A stretch of 64,000 nt of DNA from Paraphysomonas bandaiensis (Eukaryota > Chrysophyceae): the NCBI GenBank assembly GCA_965644295.1, contig CBFFRP010000123.1, forward strand, positions 434,001 to 498,000. The letters are read 5' to 3'. Position 1 is the stretch's first letter. Each line of letters starts with the position of its first letter. Under the pieces are notes generated by a model. That model was given only the letters and a program-made list of their open reading frames with translations, made no database searches and was not told where the DNA came from. The translations under genes and the position numbers were made by a program. Below are positions 1-12,400 of this stretch, piece by piece.

Positions 1-575
1 TAGAATCGAAATATCATTTCGGCGCTAACAAGACTAAATGATAGAAAAAATGATAGGCTTTTGGTGGATAATATCTATTATGACTGCTGATGAACAATTT
101 TGGGTAGAAGCGTAGAATCATGTATATGAAGACACGTGGCATGTTCACGGTACTTTTAGTTTTTCTCAAAATTACTTCTGTTCTAAAGTTTCGATAGCTA
201 CGCACTTATGGAGATAGCAGATTGTTGTTTCACATTGATATTGTAAGTGAATTTAAGCAATACATCTGAGAAGCGATAGTTGAAGACACAAGAAATCGTC
301 ATCAATAGCAATTCTTGATTCTTGTGAAGTGTAGTGTATAGGTATACACAAGCATACTATGTGCACTATGAAAGTGTAGTAGTCGACACAGCTAAAGACA
401 TTGCTTTGGTGCGTTATGTTTGATAAAAATTATAACGTCCACCAATATATACAAATAACCTTTCATCACATAACTGTAGATGTGAATAACAAACAATACA
501 AATCTATGGATAACAAATTCCACACTGGTAAAACGTCAAATTGCCGTGAACATGAAGTAACTAAACTGATGTGTT
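1..575. other. Left-edge non-coding flank
   Basis: AT-rich sequence downstream of the FG-GAP gene. I see no convincing ORF, RNA gene or repeat. It probably holds the 3' untranslated region of that gene and intergenic DNA. Confidence 0.5.
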
Positions 576-2730
576 CTACAGATCAATATTAGAGCGACGC
601 CCGACAGTGATGCTAACTGGGGTGGCCACAGGTAATTCAATATAAGTCGAGTTGGCTCGAGAGGATGGTATACTGATGTCGCTAACTTCCACAACTGTGC
701 CGGCCGGAGTTGCTGATGAACGAGACTGACTCGGCGTAACCTCAGCAGTACTGACAGCTCTGTCACCTGGCATAAATACCTGAGCGCGGGGTATATAATT
801 AATTCCACGGAAAACAACATCATTATGCCGCTGCTTCCATTTATAAACGCAATGAATTGCTCCCCGTATCGCAATAAGAGTAAAAAACACTGCTAGAACT
901 GATACGAACACAACACCAAAATCAACTTCTGTGTTAGAATCGGACCCACTTCCTCTAACGACTTCTCTAACCCTGGTTGGCACAGAGGTTGGCATCGTTG
1001 GCTGAGGGGTAGGTACAAGAGTTGGGGTTCTTGTCGGCTGAGGTGAGGGCTCGGATATGGGAACATAGGTGGGAATACTACTTGGCGAAGTTGGGCCGAT
1101 TGACGGTGTAGTTGACGGTACAGAAGTTGTTGGAGTGGCGGATGGACTGGTAGGGGCAACAGACGGTGATTCTGTCGGCTGCGACGATATTGTAGGTACG
1201 TTTGTGGGAACCGGTATCAGAGAGTACATGTATGCCGACCCCGAGCTTATCCCATTATCATCCGTACCGTATGCAGTAACAGATATAGTACTTTCGTATA
1301 CCCTTGTGGCGACACCAAAGTAATCTTGGTAAATACCATCCATAGCAACTAGCTTCATGTGCTGTGTCCACTCGCTCTCTTCCCGCCGAAAGACATAAGT
1401 TGATCCTATCGTGTTATTAAAAAACACATCAATCTATATTGCAGCCGCTTCAGTACCTGAATCGAGCCCCTTATCATCGTCAGTAGCAGCGGACACAAGC
1501 GCTGTGTTGCCATAGATTGATACACTTGTTCCTAGAAAATCACCAGATGATGTATCTGCGGATTGAAGCTTAGCAGTACGTGTCCACATCGCCCCGCTGT
1601 ACGTAAATATATACGCAGCACCTTAACATTCAACACATGTAAGATATTTGTATCACCCATTACACAAAGGAGGGAACTATACCTGCATTAGCCCCATAAG
1701 TCTGGTCTCTATAGGCACCACCAATAAAATTTTCTCCGTGCATTTGTAAAGATACTCCAAAATAACTTAAAATTCGTTATACAGAGTAGAATAAGAAAGA
1801 CCATCGCCTCGTACCTGAAACTCTGAGCATCTGTTGGTATTACCATTTGTTGCTGAGACCATTTGGATGCACCGCTGCTGCTTTCTCTAGAAAATGCATA
1901 CACTGCCCCGCGTCGGTTAAAAAATCCATACGCCCCCACCAACAGCTGATCTTCAAAAGTACTTACTGACAGCCCAAAGTAGTTTTCACTTGCACCGTCA
2001 GATGCTATTAGTTTGGATGACTGTGACCAGGCACCCCCAGAGTAGGCGTATACATACACGGAGCCTATATCGTGTTACACATAAAATAATAAACCACAAC
2101 AGCACCTGAGTTTCGGCCTTGATCATCATCGACATATGCTCCGATTACCATTGTGCTTTCATAGATGCTCAGCGATACGCCAAAATGATCAGCTGTTGAT
2201 CCATCACTGGCAAGTATTCGCGCCTGCTGCGACCACATCCCATTTTGTCTCATAAATACATATACAGATCCTTCACAATACATAACTAACACCAGTCATA
2301 GATGGGCACAGAAACATACCAGATGCAGACCCATTGTCGTCATCCCGAACAGCACCCACACCAACCATATCTTTATATATATCAACTGCATAACCAAACG
2401 TATCCTCACTCTGACCGTCTTGTGCAAGCAACTTTGTTGTTTGCGTCCAGAAGTTATCATATTTATTGAATACATACACAGCCCCTACAACAATAATTAA
2501 ATAAATAAAATATATATTACTGTCATACCTGAGAAATAGCCATATGCATCACTACCGTCCGCACCAACTACAGTTGTGTCCTCGTAAATGCTCACAGATA
2601 TCCCGAGATAATCATTAGCGGTTCCATCGCTGGCAATAAGTTTCTCACTGACTTCTTGTATGCTATTAAATTGAGCCAATAACAACGGAGACAAGAGCAT
2701 TATAAGGGCTCCGGAATAAAATGTACTCAT
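576..2730 (-). CDS. FG-GAP repeat single-pass surface protein with Pro/Thr-rich stalk
   Basis: Predicted type I membrane protein of 619 aa from seven exons: 2730-2529, 2484-2320, 2270-2106, 2064-1815, 1765-1683, 1621-1457 and 1405-576. All junctions are GT-AG and the phases agree. The start follows from a signal-peptide-like N-terminus (MSTFYSGALIMLLSPLLLA). About seven FG-GAP-like units follow, each with a KLIASDG-type segment, a YFGVSVSIY-type segment, a (V)GAYxDDD-type segment and SG(S/A)VYVF. FG-GAP units form integrin-type beta-propellers. Next come a PT/PS-rich stalk of about 90 residues, one membrane helix (VDFGVVFVSVLAVFFTLIAI) and a cytoplasmic tail of about 100 residues with no known motif. 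A role in adhesion or recognition is inferred. The stalk style is common in stramenopile surface proteins. The family call is firm; the ligand is unknown. Confidence 0.85.
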
Positions 2731-3411
2731 AATGTAGGCACGATTCCAATGAGAGGGCGGGGCGCTGTGGTTTACGACTATTAAATACAGCTACCGTTTC
2801 ATTTACTGCTATTGAATATAAAACTAAAATGCATCACGAGACACTTATACAGCTCATAGATTGAATATGAGCTACTGTATTGAGCTTATTGCTTCTATTG
2901 AGGGTAGTTTAACGCACCACATGAAAGATACAAACAACATAAGTTTATTCTACCCTTCCCGTACCCCGTCCTGCTGACCGTACCGGGCTACTGTACTGCT
3001 ATTCTACTCTGCTGTTGTGGTAAGCAAGAGCAGCAGTTAAAAGCCGTTATCTATTGACTGGAAAAGTCAAAAAGTCATAAATTCTACAAAAACAAGCAAA
3101 AGATATTTAAAAAATTAGCAAAAATGGCAATATTTTGCAAGCCTCACATCTGCTAAAATATATCGAAAATCATGTTTAAAATGCTAAAAGTGCACATTTT
3201 TGGCCTCTATTTTTCCTTTTCCAAGTGAAGTTTTGTATTGTATGGGTTTTATATGGAAAGTATTTCTGCTTTTACTTAACGACATCTTAACATTAATCGA
3301 TTCACTGCATATCAGTTTCTTACAAGCAGTCAGCTTCCTGGTAATGCAATTGGAATTAACTGATACTATGGGGGCATGACCTATATAGAAGACATTCTAT
3401 AGTCAGTAAAC
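2731..3411. promoter_or_regulatory. Divergent intergenic region between the FG-GAP and giant GAF-like genes
   Basis: A 681-bp gap between two start codons facing away from each other, so it must carry both 5' regions. It is A/T-rich with A-tracts near 3100-3130. No specific box can be named with confidence. Confidence 0.4.
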
Positions 3412-6400
3412 ATGAATTTTGGATCGTCAACTTTCAGTGATTCCAGTGATGATTCCCCTGCACATAATTATACAATTAAGTTGAAGGACATTGGAGGGGG
3501 GATTAGGAGTACAAGGCATCATGGAAAGAGTCCTGAACGCTCTGAGGCATCGAAAGAACTTGGCAATGCGCTTCGTCATATCGATGGGCCATCCAAGTTG
3601 CAAGAGGCCGTGAACAAGGAGAAGCTGAAGTCTTTGTTTGAGTCAAAAGGGCGATCAGAGAGTAGAACCAGAAGAGCACCTCCAAAGCCTCCTTCTCATG
3701 CCCAGTTGCCACCCCGCACCTCTTCTATGGGATTAAATAGCAGACGAAGTGCGCCTCCTGTACCGACGCGTAGAGATAGAGACGAGCAAGTGGACTATTC
3801 ACCTCTGACTACACCAGAAAATATTCGCTCGGCAAAGTGAGTAGTTTAGTATCATATATATCATACCTAATACATATATATCGTGTAGAGTCCGGTTGTC
3901 AAGCTTCATACAACAAGACCATGCACAGATGCGTTCACGGGCTGTGTCATTTTCTACTGACACTCCGGTAACTGTAAAGCCAGATATGGTTGCTCGTACT
4001 GAAGATGGTAATGAAAGCAAAGGTGAAACAGAGCATCTAAAAATTAGAATCAACCAACTCGAGCGGTCGATGTCCGCTCCTCCACCGTCCCAGATGTTGG
4101 GAGATATAAAACAACAACCAAAATCGGTTCATGATTTCAGTTCACGTGGACCACTGAAGAGTTCTCTGGGGTCAGACGATCGATCTCACCAGTCTGACTC
4201 TATGGCTGAAGTATTAAAAGACTGCGCTGATGTTCTTGAGAAATTAAAATTGGCTTGCAAAGAGCTACGGTCCTGTGGTGATAAGAGGGCTGCCGCACGG
4301 TGTATCTACGCTGTTTCTCCTGCTCTTCGCACGGCTTTCAATGTGATGTCGACACAGGTGTGGATCCTCAATAAAGATTCTCAGCGCTATGTGTACATAC
4401 CAAACGGAGACAAGGGTCACATTGATTGCAGCTGTAGTGTTGACGATATGGGCCTAGCACTTCGAAATACCGCCTCAAATGATAGAGGCAGTGAAGGAGA
4501 GGGTATTTTACCTGTCAACTCTGAGTCATTTGCCGGCCCACTGAAGAGTGTGATCGAGTCTGCAATACAGAATGATATTAACAATACTGACGAACGCTAC
4601 CCAACTGCTATTGACATTAATTCAATTCGATCTGTTCATTTTTTTGAAATACGAGTTTCTGACGTAGGATCAACTCCACCATCGGCGTATTTGATGCTCT
4701 GTCGTCAAAACCCTGTAACGGAAACTGATTATCCATCAATTAGCACTATGAAATCTTTATTGCTGATGGAAGCGTTACAAAAGGTTTGTTTCGCTTTAGA
4801 GAACACACTGATGAGGCTTGATACTGAATGGGAACGGGTAGAGTCTGCAGCAGCAGCTGAAGTTCAAAGTACCCTCCGAATGATACACGAGGATTGCACC
4901 CTACCTATATTGAGCGGGGAAATAGACAGCATTGTAGCGATAAATAAAGCAGCACTCAAAGTTACTAGTTTGACTGAAGCTTTAATGAAAAGCCCAATTT
5001 CGTGGCTGGTTTTAAGCACATCACAACCGGAACTGTCTGACTCCTCTTTCTGTGTGTACTCCAGTCACGACACCCAGACTTGTTACAATGTATGCGAAAA
5101 TAACTCGACGGGTACTGATTTTAGCACACCATTGAGTGATTTGATCTATAGCGGAGATTATAGTACGGAGTCTCGAAGAGTTTCTGTGGTCTCAACGACA
5201 TTAGATAAGCTGCGTTTGATGGGACTCCTCAAGGAAGAAACAACTCATAGCAGAATTTGGAACAATTGGACACATGGTCCTGGTGCCATCGTAAAGCTCC
5301 TAGTGGTATCATTTTCTATCGGTGATACTAGCTTTGCTTGTCAGAATGCTATTGTTACAGTTATACCATCTCCTTGTGAAATGTCTTGTGACTTTTGTGG
5401 TCAACAATTGCTAAATATTTCAGAGTCATTTTCGAAGCTAGTGAGCAGTATACGAAACTTCTCTAACAGAATACTTGTATCCAATATCAGCAATTCTTAC
5501 ACCTCTGTAATACGAAATATTTCTCCTCAAAATAGCGATAAGAAAGTGATGTCTTGGGTGAAAGTGATGTCGCAGCCCAGTGTTGCACGTACATTGCTTT
5601 CAAGTAAATCATGCTTGGTGGTGTCCTCAAATCTTGCATACTCTAGAGATTCAGTCGGACTAAATGAATCGTTTTTAGGAGAGAACTTAATTTTATACGA
5701 CCCCGATAGCCAAAGTGAGGTTCATATTGAATTGGACGAAGAAAACACCACGTGGTTAGATACTTTGAGTAGAGGGAAGTCCATAGTTCTGCCATCTCTC
5801 ACCCCGAAGTTACACACCAAAGGTCGCCGTGGTTTAGAAGCCTTAATCAAATTTGTGGAAAAAATAGATTTGACCCAAGCGAAATCTGCTATAATTGTCC
5901 CTCTCAAATGCGTACATGGGCTAGCGTTTCTCGTACTAGTCAATATTAACTATTCGCTCTGCAGAGATTCTATTGTAGAATATGAGAATTTGCAGCACTT
6001 TGACCCAACGTTGGAGAGTATAGCGGACGCAATTATATCTAGTGTTGTACCACAGTTATCTGCTATGATAGAACAGGCGTATCAGAGTGATAAAGTTATG
6101 ATTTCAAGTGTGTCGATGGAGCGTACAATTGCTTGTCAGGACACTGCTTTGGATAGAATTATAGCCTTGCACCAGAAGAGTGTATGCTTTGCGAAGTGGA
6201 GAGAAAGAATGAGCTGTACACGTGCAGAACACACATCGACCATGGCGTCTACTTGCTTCGAGGCTGTGAAAACGTTATGCGCAATCAGTGTTCCGCATGA
6301 CGTACAAGAGTATCTTGAAGATTTAGAGAAGTGTATCTCTTTTATGTTCCCTGAAGATGCTGTTTATATCGATATTGATGCCAAAGTACTCTCATCTCGA

Positions 6401-9400
6401 AGAAGAAGCCGGCAGGGACTACTTGCCAGTAATAGTGCGTATGAAATGAACAACACAATACGTCATAGCTACACTGGTGGTGCTATTGCGTATGTTGTGG
6501 TTTTGCGCTCATCGCAAATAAGAAAGGGCTTCTCTGCTATTGATATCGAGACTCTGGATTTCGTATGTCGGGTAGCCGAATTCAATGGGCGGATTCTGTT
6601 TAAACCATCGAATGATGGAAGTGTGCAGACGGATGAAGTGGTTACTCCTACACCTCCTGTTGTATCGTTTCTTTTACAAGTTATTCCGCATCTCTTCAGC
6701 AAGTCTATGCTTCTCCAAGAACACACAGTCTGTTCAACTGATGGAGATGTTCCGAGCTATGTATCATATATAGTTCAGTGGGTAAAAACAATATGCCAGG
6801 CAGATATGGCATTACTTCGATTAAAGTTACCTCAGGAATTTGGAGTTAATGAAGTGCTTGTTTCTTCTGAAGATAAAGAATGTCCTGTCAGTGCACATAT
6901 AGCAGACATAGGTGATTTTGTAGTCGATGCTTCCGAAAATAGTGTATCGGACAAGTTATCGAATCAAATGTGCGTAAAATTTCTTGGATTGAACGGTGAG
7001 TTGAATATTATTCGGTCGGATGACGATTCTTTTCCTCCACATTCGAATGAAATAGTTTTGGTGATGGTATACTTATTGACATCAGCGATATTGGTACAAC
7101 GTCATATTATTGCCTCGACATTAGATCGAGAGTCGGCACAACAAAGGCAGGCCAATCTTGAAGTTCTCATCACAGAGTTGAAGGGCCATTTAGAATCTGA
7201 AAAGAGTACCGTGTGTATGCTTCTCGATGAAAAGAGCTCCATCAAGTATATGATGACTTTCACATTGGATATCGCACACTGCGATACTGTAGAAGAGATA
7301 AGTAATATTCTATGGGAAAAATTTCCTAAATGCATTGGTGCTACATCATGTGCTCTGTACATCAGAGAGTCTGTTGATCAAAATAGTGATTTCTCGCTTG
7401 TAGCCCCAACCTGTGTCCCGGTTGAAACCTTTGGAGCTGATTTTGAACATTGCATGTCGTGGGCACAATTGAAGAAAATATCAAATTATAGCGATACACC
7501 GGGTACCGGGAAGATTGCACCCTATCGAAGTAAGATTTTACTGCAACATCCAAAGTCGAATGAAATATTGGGAGCCATACTCTTTGCGCAAGATACGTCA
7601 CAGCCTACGAATCAGAGTGAACTGTCTTCACTTCAAGGTATACTCTGCGAAACTGTGTCCACCATGGTCGTCAGTATGATGTCTAATATAGAAGAGCGTA
7701 ATTGTATATTGGGTTCCACAATTCCCCTTTCAGAACTCCGAAAGGTGGAAGAACAGAGGAGTTTGTTATCGGATGAGTTGGAATCCGTACGTGGTGAATT
7801 AAGTGCCGCTTTCAAGAATATTGAAGAGATATCTCGTGAAAAATGTGAATTGCAGGCAGCATTGGAAACAAACGCAGAAGAGTATAGTTTGAAGAGGGAT
7901 CAATTGTCAGAAAAATGCAGTCTCCTGGAGCGTAGCCTTGAGCAGCATCAGTCAGCCAGTGAAACCTTAGTGGGTTCATTGAAAGAAGAACTTGCTCATG
8001 TAAGTGACAGTGAGGAGCTTTTGCGTTCCGCAGTGTCGTCACTTGGAGATATGATTCAGTCTTTTTCGGTTGACTCTAAGTGTAATCAAGAGGGAATTGT
8101 GTTGTGGCTCAGAGAAATTGCGACTGATATAGGAGCAAACGTTTATACGACCCATCGAGGTGAAGGTGGAGAGCTAGCCTTAACCTCAATCAGTGGTGGC
8201 AGCAATGAACGTATCTATTCCACAGATGTATATAATGCTGCCAAAATTGCCATCCGCGATTGTAAGCCTCATGAGATAGCAACATCATTAGGTGAAATGC
8301 AATACCCGTCGAAGGGTGTTGCAAATGAAGCCAGAGATATGAGAGCTGCGACTGTCCTGTGCATCCCCAACAGACTCGCCTCAAGTGGCCTACGCTCTCT
8401 ATCTTCAGTGGACATTGGTGAACCATTGTGTTATATCTTTGTGAGGCCTGGTTCTGAACAGTATACGGATTTTGAAAAAACGTATTTAGTTTGCGTTGTC
8501 GGGATTATTTGTAAAGCAATGCTGTTGATGTTTGTTGCGCGGCAGAGAAATCCAGACGACATCGAACAGATTGTTTTGACGTCATCTATTGAGAAGCAAT
8601 ACGCTGAGAGATTGAAGCATGCTGTTTCATATAGTTGCCGACAATGGGCACAATCATTCAATTCGTGGAGTGATTTATACAAAGCCGCTGAAAATGGCGC
8701 AGTATCTCTACTTTCGGGATGTCCCAAATCCGACGGTGAGCATCTTCCTTTTAGTGTTCAGTGTGTGGCTTGGCAACCAGGGGCGCGGGCCACTAACCCA
8801 CTCAGCGGCAGGTACCACCTAGCGAAAGATGCAAAATCGTTGACAAGAGACACATTTGAGCACGATATTATTGCACACAAGGTCGTATCGACCGGACTAT
8901 CTCACCGGAGTGGAAACACTATGTGGATTCCTCTAAAACTGCAGTCTGGAGAGGTTATTGCTGTCCTATGTCTCGAGAGAACAGTGAACTATGCAGTGCG
9001 TGCACCGGAATATGATTCGGATAGAGAAAAATTTGATATTGAAGATCGGTCCGAGCTCCATCACAGTGATAAACGACAGTTAGAACGTGACTCCTTGTTT
9101 ACGGGCCCTGAAGAGGAAATGATGAACATGTATGCGACAATGGCAGTAGGGGCATTAGATCGTATTATTCATCACCAAGAAGCTCTTATTAGTGTTCAAA
9201 AAGCGAGTCGGGCAATACTTGCTCTACAAAATACTCAGGAATCACTGGAGTCCCGTGTCGCAATGGAAGTGGCTCAGAAGCTGAAATTTCAGGAATCTCT
9301 AAAGTTCAGTTCAGATATTCTATCATCGGTGGTTATGAAAAGGTATAATTTGTAAGTTATTATCGTTTAGCTAACAGTTTAGTCAGATTGGATATGCCAA

Positions 9401-12400
9401 TGTTCTTGGACTCTATCAATCGATTAGTATTGACGGTGTCATCAAGTCATGATTGTTTCATCATTGTTCCTTTTATGCCTGGAGAGGAGCATGAAAGTAA
9501 GGCTGAAACTAATCCAAATGCTCTATTTACAATCAATAGAGAAAGTGGGAAATCGGTTGAAGTTCAACTCGAGCCAATGGATATTGAATATATTGCGTTG
9601 AAAACACAACGTGTGTGTCGCATGACGGGAGGCGGTGACTACAACAGTTGGGCAGCGAGGAACGGTGTAATAGATAAAGCGTCCTCAATTACTGCAGGAC
9701 TTAGTGCACTTTCATCGGACGCTACGGAGGCGAAATCGAAAGCTATACATGCTATAGCCGTGCCATGCAGTTTCCGCGACGGGAGTTCTGCTGTGGTAGT
9801 TGTTTTACGAAAATCTTTTGAGTATGACAACTCCGATGAAAGTTGTTTGTGCTGTATGTCCAAAGTTATCAGCTGTGCTATGGACATGATCAGGGATCAA
9901 CTAGCGTATATTAGCCTTCGCAATAGCAACGCTGAATTACAACGGGAATGCGACACTCTCGACAGTGAATTGAAAGCTTCGAAACAACAGACACCGGTTG
10001 GAAGTGAAGGGGACACCGATAGTCACGAAACTATTGATGGGGGTGCATTGCAGGCTGCTGTAGCACTCTTACAACAAGACTTAGTAGAATCGTTGATATC
10101 AAGGCAGAAAAGTTTTCCTTTCGACATAAGCAATGTACAATCAGCTGTCGATATGCTTGTACATTGCACTTCCATAGTATTTCAAAGCTCTGGGGTCGAA
10201 GTCTGGTCAGCAGCTGATACACATCAGCACTCAGAAGACATGGATGCTATGCTTCTGGATAGCAATGAGAGAACGAACAGAGACGCTATTCACTTAGGTC
10301 GGATTAAAGTGGTGATGTGGGAAGAAGCATCTTTAAGTGGTGATGGGCGCATATCATCTTGGTATATCAAAGCTGTATTTACTTTTCCAGATGTGTTCGA
10401 CTCCCCAATGTGGTTGAAAATAAGGAAACACCCAGACGACAATCCTTCTGTGTATAGAATCAAATTTCTTTTCACACTAATGTACTTATTATTTGTGAAT
10501 GGTCACTCCAAGAGCGTCAGACAGCTGCACGAAACTCTAGAATCTCGAAGAGAAGAATATGAATTATCGCATCTTGAAGAAGTTAGTCGTATTCAAAATG
10601 AAATGAGACTAATGCAGGAAACTTTTTCAGTCGAGCGAGCTCAATTTGAAACAGAGAAAGCTGCCCAACAAAAGTCATATGACACAGAAATAGAGAAATT
10701 AAAATTGAGATTGAAGTCAACGCTGCGACATCAAACGAAAGAGAAGAGAGTCGTGTTGAATATGATGGAAACTTTATTTGGCCTTTCCAAATTTGTTGAA
10801 TCGTGTAGTACGATTTCAAAGTCTAATACAATAAAGTCTCCAAAGAAGTTAAACATTACCAAGTTGTTTCGCAAGATATGTGATATTCTGGGAGATGATG
10901 GGTGCGTTGATGTTGCGGCAGCTATTGCCAAGAGTGCGCGAAAAGACATTGAGCGACACAAAGATATAGGTAGTGGACGCCCCGTGATTTCTACTGCTGA
11001 TTTTGGGTCTACATATTTGACATGGATTTCGCCCTCAACACATTGGATTGGTACAAGTAGCCCTATGTCGTCAACAAGTCCAATCGCTGTGGCGTATACT
11101 ACCAAACGCATTATTGTAGTTACGTCATCACAAGAAACTTTGGTAAAACACTCAGCTGAAAGTCCGGACAATCCAAAGCCGTCTATTGGGTCTAATGAAT
11201 GGTCCTGGTCTGTCAATGACAGTTTGCCAGATATGACTATCGTTGTGCCATTTGTGTTTCCATCTCAAGACGAGGAGTACGTACTTGTTGTGAAGCCTCG
11301 AGGTGAGCATGCTGATTACAAAGTACCCATTGCTACGAGTCTAGCATTTTGGTCATTCTTTAGAAGTTTGATGAAGCATACGGTTGCTTTTAATTTGTCG
11401 ATTTATCACAACTTCAGTCAACGTAGGGGTACGGGCTTACAAAATATTTTGTTGAAGAAAGGGAAAAGGGACCTTGCTGCTAGAATTCATCAACTATCCC
11501 GTGCCTTTTCGTTGTTAAAATCGAATTGGATAGTTGACAAGCTATCAGCATACTCTTACAATGAAAGAAAATACATTGCTGCCAAAAAACATATCCGCGT
11601 TCTTGAGCGCTCCGTTGCTGATTGGGCTGAGCTTGTGAGAGGAGTTAATGGGGCATCGAGTGGCATATCTCGTGGCCTCACTGGTCTGTGGGGGCAAGCG
11701 TGTCGGCCGTTGATGTCTATGATTACAAGTCATGTGACGCTACGTGGTTGTGGACTGTTGGTTGCCAGTGAAGATGAAGAAATCATGGATCTTAATGTTG
11801 AAGAATTATCCGCTTTTGATCACACTCCTCAACGCAACTTTGACGGTGAAGGGGCTAGTATCAGTATTCGACCTGCTACTGAGCTTGGGTCAAATGTACA
11901 GTCCTTAGCTTGGAATATATTGAACGGCCAAATGACAGCAACAACAGAGGGAAATGTTCAACGGCTATGGAAACTGTCCCGTTCTAGTAGTATGAGGGTT
12001 GGGGCAGATGAACAGATGTGGCTCGTCCCACTGAGGACTGCTACGGAGGTATTGGGCGTTGTTAGAGTAGCGGTAGATGTTGTGTCTGATGACACTCACA
12101 ACTACACACGCCAAGGAACACGAGAAGTAGCCGAGTATGATGACTACAGTGAAGAAGATAGTACTGACTATGGTTGGGCGGGCGGTGGCCCTGAGAGCGC
12201 TAAAAGGAATATAATTAACTTTGCAGAGATTTTTGCACCCATGGTCACGGCAGCTCGCCAGCTTGAAATTGGCACCCAACGTGAAAAGGAATGTGAAGAT
12301 GAGGTTCGAGAAAGTTTCCACAAACAGACACTGTATAGGAATGAAGTTGATATTATGATGGCAAGGATACGTATGCTAGCTAGTGGTGTGTCGGCGGTCA

